Program-made: the position numbers and the translations under genes
In this document: piece by piece, positions 6,477 through 9,829 of the stretch
Layout: every line of letters starts with the position of its first letter
Position numbering within the stretch: the stretch's first letter is position 1
Notes under the pieces: model-generated
Told to the model about the DNA's origin: nothing
Databases searched by the model: none
What the model saw: the letters and a program-made list of their open reading frames with translations, nothing else
From: VRUE01 sp046733315
GTDB taxonomy: Bacteria; Actinomycetota; Thermoleophilia; Solirubrobacterales; 70-9
Direction: 5' to 3'
Length of the DNA: 9,829 nucleotides
NCBI GenBank assembly: GCA_046733315.1
Contig: JBKPOV010000143.1
Location: 1 to 9,829, forward strand

Positions 6477-6542
6477 GAGACGCCCGGGGTCCCTTTGCAG
6501 GCCGCTTCGCGGGTGTTCCTGCAAAGGGACCCCGGGCGTCTC
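6477..6542. terminator. Perfect 25-bp inverted repeat between convergent genes, likely bidirectional terminator
   Basis: Arms 6477-6501 and 6518-6542 are perfectly complementary over 25 bases. Inside is a small stem (CCGC 6502-6505, loop TTC, GCGG 6509-6512), with five unpaired bases (6513-6517) on one side only. On the minus strand the tip reads GCGAAGC and the five extra bases precede it, exactly as in the 6-63 hairpin. It lies 18 bases after the M50 stop and 17 bases after the stop of the convergent aidB-like gene, the expected place for a terminator serving both. There is no T-run, so a mobile repeat or an mRNA-stabilising end are alternatives. Confidence 0.75.
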
Positions 6543-6559
6543 AGCCGCTTAGCGACGTC

Positions 6560-8230
6560 TCAAGCCCGCGGGCGGTGCCGCTCGATGATGCTGCTGAAGT
6601 TCGTGGCCGCTGGAAGGGTTCCGAAGGCTTGGCCCCAGTCGCCGGAGAGGCGCGAGGCGCAGAAGGCGTCGGCGACGGCCTCGTCGCCGTAGCGGACCAG
6701 CAGCGAGGCCTGCAGGGCCACCGCCATCTTCTCGACGATGCGGCGGGCGCGGGACTCGATCGTTTCGATGTCGCCTGGGATTTCGTCTCGCAGCGAGGAG
6801 ACGAATACGTCTAGCTTCGGTTCGGCCCCGGCTCCCTCCAGCACCTCGGCGAAGAAAGCATCCACCGCGGACGGGGTCTTCACCATGGCGCGAAGTACGT
6901 CCAAGCATTGGACGTTGCCCGAGCCCTCCCAGATCGAAGCGAGCGGCGCCTCCCGGTATAGGCGGGGGAGGCCGGACTCCTCCACGTAGCCGTTGCCCCC
7001 GAGGCACTCCAGGCACTCGACCGCGTGCGAGGGGGCGCGCTTGCAGAGCCAATACTTGAGGATCGGGTTTGCCAATCGCCGAAATTCTGTGGCCTCGGTA
7101 TCGCCGGCGGCGACCTCGTCGTAGGAGCGGGCGAGGCGCATCGCGGCGATGGTGGCGGCCTCCGACTCGACGCAGAGGTCGGCGAGGACGTTGCGCATCA
7201 GCGGCTGCTCGATCAGCTCCTTGCCGAAGGCGGCGCGTTGTTCGGTGTGGTTGAGCGCCTGCACGACGCCGGCGCGGTAGCCGGTGGCGGCGCCGATAAC
7301 GCAGTCGAGCCGGGTGTGGTTGACCATCTCGATGATCGTCGGCACGCCGCGTCCCTCTTCGCCCACCATGCGCGCCCAAGCGCCACGGAACTCGAGCTCC
7401 GAGGAGGCGTTGGAGCGGTTGCCGAGCTTGTCCTTGAGCCGTTGGATCTGGAAGGCGTTGCGCTCGCCATCGGGAGTCCAGCGCGGCATCAGGAAGCAGG
7501 AGACGCCGGAGTCGGTCTGGGCGAGGACGAGGAAGGCATCGCACATCGGCGCCGAGCAGAACCACTTGTGGCCGACCAGCTCGTACTCGGCTCCCGGGCC
7601 GCCGCCGTTTAGCGGGGTGGCCACGGTGGTGTTGGCGCGCACGTCGGAGCCGCCCTGCTTCTCGGTCATCGCCATCCCGCAGAGGGCACCGCTCTTGCGC
7701 TCGGCCGGCAGCGAGCGCTCGTCGTAGTCGAGCGAGAGGAAGCGCTCCTCCCACTCGGCGGCAAGCTCTGGCTGCTTGCGCAGCGCCGGGATCGCCGAGT
7801 AGGTCATCGAGAGCGGGCAGCCAACCCCGCTCTCGGCCTGCATCAGCAGCATGAACATCGCCGCGCGGGCGACGTGGGCGCCGCTGCCCGGCTCGCGCCA
7901 GGGCATCGCGTGCAGTCCGTGACTGACGCCGATTCGCATCAGCTCGTGCCAGGAGCTGTCGAACTCGACCTCGTCGATGCGGTGGCCGTAGCGGTCGTGG
8001 GTCTTCAGCTCGGGCTTGCGTTCGTTCGCCTCGAAGCCCCAGCGGATCGTCTGGGTAGAGCCGCAGATTGCCCCCAGCTCGCGGGCGCGGACCTCGGCCC
8101 AGTCGGCACCCTCGCGCTTCAGCGCCTCCCGCAACGGCCTGTCGGCGTCGAACGGGTTGTAGTCCTCCAGCGGCGAGGCCTGGTTGAAGACCTCGTGGGT
8201 GGCGGGGCTGCGGCGCTCGACGGTGGCCAT
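6560..8230 (-). CDS. aidB: AidB-like acyl-CoA dehydrogenase family flavoprotein
   Basis: A 556-residue member of the acyl-CoA dehydrogenase superfamily, closest by motifs to the AidB branch (E. coli AidB is 541 residues). The family-typical N-terminus is THEVFNQASPLEDYNPFD (11-28). MTEKQGGSDVR (188-198) and the WFCSAPMCDAF segment (223-233) form the flavin-binding middle domain. RLKDKLGNRSNAS (264-276), LGGNGYVEESGLPRLYREAP (410-429) and IWEGSGN (433-439) follow. Residues about 440-556 are the extra C-terminal domain that sets AidB apart from shorter dehydrogenases. E. coli AidB binds FAD and DNA and is induced by alkylating agents. Whether this protein binds DNA or acts on an acyl-CoA cannot be told from sequence. 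The ATG at 8230 begins MATVERR; a longer frame would add 16 residues overlapping the icd promoter region. It diverges from icd. Confidence 0.88.
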   Translation of the reverse strand: MATVERRSPATHEVFNQASPLEDYNPFDADRPLREALKREGADWAEVRARELGAICGSTQTIRWGFEANERKPELKTHDRYGHRIDEVEFDSSWHELMRIGVSHGLHAMPWREPGSGAHVARAAMFMLLMQAESGVGCPLSMTYSAIPALRKQPELAAEWEERFLSLDYDERSLPAERKSGALCGMAMTEKQGGSDVRANTTVATPLNGGGPGAEYELVGHKWFCSAPMCDAFLVLAQTDSGVSCFLMPRWTPDGERNAFQIQRLKDKLGNRSNASSELEFRGAWARMVGEEGRGVPTIIEMVNHTRLDCVIGAATGYRAGVVQALNHTEQRAAFGKELIEQPLMRNVLADLCVESEAATIAAMRLARSYDEVAAGDTEATEFRRLANPILKYWLCKRAPSHAVECLECLGGNGYVEESGLPRLYREAPLASIWEGSGNVQCLDVLRAMVKTPSAVDAFFAEVLEGAGAEPKLDVFVSSLRDEIPGDIETIESRARRIVEKMAVALQASLLVRYGDEAVADAFCASRLSGDWGQAFGTLPAATNFSSIIERHRPRA

Positions 8231-8271
8231 CGAACTGATTGTGCCACCCCATCGGTAGCATCGCCCGCCGC
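8231..8271. promoter_or_regulatory. Divergent promoter region, aidB-like gene / icd
   Basis: These 41 bp separate the two start codons. On the plus strand TAGCAT (8256-8261) ends ten bases before the icd GTG. On the minus strand CACAAT (8243-8238) ends seven bases before the aidB-like ATG. Neither start has a Shine-Dalgarno site, so very short or absent leaders are likely. No clear -35 hexamers or operator dyads are visible. The promoters probably overlap. Confidence 0.4.
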
Positions 8272-9486
8272 GTGCCAAAGATCTCCGTAACGAACCCGAT
8301 CGTCGAGCTCGACGGCGACGAGATGACCCGGATCATCTGGGCCTTCATTAAAGAGCAGCTGATCCTGCCCTACCTCGATCTCGAGTTGATCTATTTCGAC
8401 CTCGGTATCGAGAGCCGGGACGCCACGCGGGACCAGATCACGGTGGACGCGGCCCAGGCGATCAAGCAGCACGGTGTCGGCGTCAAGTGCGCGACGATCA
8501 CCCCCGACGAGGCACGCGTCGAGGAGTTCGGTTTGGCGGAAATGTACCGCTCGCCCAACGGGACGATCCGCAACATCCTCGGCGGCGTCATCTTCCGCGA
8601 GCCGATCGTGATCGCCAACATCCCACGGCTGGTCCCGGGCTGGACCAAGCCGATCGTGATCGGCCGCCACGCCTTCGGCGATCAGTACCGCGCCACGGAC
8701 ATGGTCGTCCCGGGCGAGGGCAGGCTGACCCTCACCTACACGCCCAAAGATGGCAGCGAGCCAATCGAGCTTGACGTCTATGACTTCCCCGGCTCGGGTA
8801 TCGCGATGGCGATGTACAACCGCGACGACTCGATCCGTGATTTTGCCCGTGCCTCGATGCGCTATGGCCTCGACCGTGGCTTCCCGGTCTATCTCTCGAC
8901 CAAGAACACGATCCTGAAGCGCTACGACGGCCGCTTCAAGGACCTCTTCGCCGAGGTGTACGAGAACGAGTTCAAGGCGGACTTTGAGGCGGCCGGTCTG
9001 ACCTACGAACACCGCCTGATCGACGACATGGTGGCGGCGGCGTTGAAGTGGGAAGGTGGCTACGTATGGGCCTGCAAGAACTACGACGGCGACGTCCAGT
9101 CCGACACCGTCGCGCAGGGCTTTGGCTCGCTCGGCCTGATGACCAGTGTGCTGATGAGCCCTGACGGCAAGACGGTGGAGGCGGAGGCCGCGCACGGCAC
9201 CGTCACCCGTCACTACCGACAGCACCAAGAGGGTAAGCCGACCTCGACCAACCCGATCGCCTCGATCTTCGCCTGGACTCGCGGCCTCGCCGCCCGCGGC
9301 CGGCTTGACGACACGCCTGAGGTTTCCCGTTTCGCCGAGACTTTGGAGCGCGTCTGCGTCGAGACGGTTGAAGCGGGCAGGATGACCAAAGACTTGGCAC
9401 TGCTGGTTGGTCCCGACCAGGAATTCCAGACCACGCAGGAGTTCCTCGGCTCGATCGACGAGGGCCTGCGCCAGGCCATGGCCTAA
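8272..9486 (+). CDS. icd: NADP-dependent isocitrate dehydrogenase, eukaryote-like family
   Basis: A 404-residue enzyme that converts isocitrate to 2-oxoglutarate, CO2 and NADPH in the cytoplasm. It resembles the homodimeric family of human IDH1/IDH2 rather than E. coli Icd. The N-terminus is ISVTNPIVELDGDEMTRIIW (4-23). Substrate residues are S94, N96 and R100 in SPNGTIR, R132 in GRHAFGDQYRATD, Y139 and K211. Metal-ligand aspartates lie in LIDDMVA (D251/D252) and KNYDGDVQSD (D272-D278). AAHGTVTRHYR (306-316) carries the Arg-His pair that contacts the NADP 2'-phosphate in IDH1. Numbering nearly matches the human enzyme. The GTG at 8272 gives the usual N-terminus; a TTG at 8239 would add 11 unrelated residues. 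There is no Shine-Dalgarno site. mdh follows after 33 bases, probably in the same transcript. Confidence 0.96.
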   Translation: MPKISVTNPIVELDGDEMTRIIWAFIKEQLILPYLDLELIYFDLGIESRDATRDQITVDAAQAIKQHGVGVKCATITPDEARVEEFGLAEMYRSPNGTIRNILGGVIFREPIVIANIPRLVPGWTKPIVIGRHAFGDQYRATDMVVPGEGRLTLTYTPKDGSEPIELDVYDFPGSGIAMAMYNRDDSIRDFARASMRYGLDRGFPVYLSTKNTILKRYDGRFKDLFAEVYENEFKADFEAAGLTYEHRLIDDMVAAALKWEGGYVWACKNYDGDVQSDTVAQGFGSLGLMTSVLMSPDGKTVEAEAAHGTVTRHYRQHQEGKPTSTNPIASIFAWTRGLAARGRLDDTPEVSRFAETLERVCVETVEAGRMTKDLALLVGPDQEFQTTQEFLGSIDEGLRQAMA

Positions 9487-9504
9487 TTCGAAAACCACGA
9501 ATCC

Positions 9505-9509
9505 AGGAG
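9505..9509 (+). promoter_or_regulatory. Ribosome binding site of mdh
   Basis: AGGAG lies ten bases upstream of the GTG at 9520, within the short icd-mdh gap (9487-9519). The gap shows no terminator hairpin, which supports co-transcription with icd. Confidence 0.6.
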
Positions 9510-9519
9510 AAGAGATTCC

Positions 9520-9829
<310 letters not shown>

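Noticed and set aside
6477..6542. Insertion-sequence terminal inverted repeats
   Set aside because: Only 16 bases lie between the arms, there is no transposase, and no target-site duplication is visible.
8119..9498. 459-codon open frame on the minus strand opposite icd
   Set aside because: It is antisense to a clear isocitrate dehydrogenase and is rich in Val, Asp, Arg and His without recognisable domains.

Overview
The window is a dense, GC-rich bacterial chromosomal segment carrying central-carbon-metabolism genes. Gene content suggests a high-GC actinobacterium, possibly class Thermoleophilia (Solirubrobacterales-like). The clues are an anchor-less succinate dehydrogenase with an HdrB-like subunit, an NADP-isocitrate dehydrogenase of the eukaryote-like family, an AidB-type acyl-CoA dehydrogenase, many GTG starts, and first genes without a Shine-Dalgarno site. 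The taxon is an inference from gene content and composition, not a database match.

Layout. Positions 1-91 hold a long hairpin with a GCGAAGC tip. On the minus strand, 3914 down to 92 is a tightly coupled succinate dehydrogenase operon in the order sdhA, sdhB, sdhE (HdrB-like, two CCG domains). Its genes overlap by 1 and 4 bases. The 169-bp gap upstream of sdhA (3915-4083) contains a possible promoter, a 16-bp dyad, and two tandem hairpins built from four copies of a TGCAACGTTTTGTCCCC-type box. Next on the minus strand is a membrane-associated M28 zinc peptidase (4084-5262). It diverges across a 35-bp gap from a plus-strand M50 site-2-type protease with two CBS domains (5298-6458). A perfect 25-bp inverted repeat, again with a GCGAAGC tip, sits at 6477-6542 between this gene and the convergent aidB-like acyl-CoA dehydrogenase (6560-8230, minus). 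That gene diverges across 41 bp from icd (8272-9486, plus), which is followed by a malate dehydrogenase gene cut by the window end (9520 onward).

Functionally, sdhABE, icd and mdh are TCA-cycle steps. Isocitrate is oxidised with NADP, succinate is oxidised by a flavin/iron-sulfur enzyme with no hydrophobic SdhC/SdhD anchor in view, and malate is oxidised to oxaloacetate. The two membrane proteases and the AidB-like flavoprotein lie between these blocks and have no obvious role in the cycle.

The most unusual material is non-coding or structural: two hairpins of unrelated stem sequence but the same architecture, the alternating-box repeat upstream of sdhA, a complete four-cysteine motif in SdhB where a 3Fe-4S site is expected, and a hydrophobic insertion between the zinc ligands of the M28 peptidase. 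I did not find a clearly new multi-gene system; the genes themselves are recognisable.
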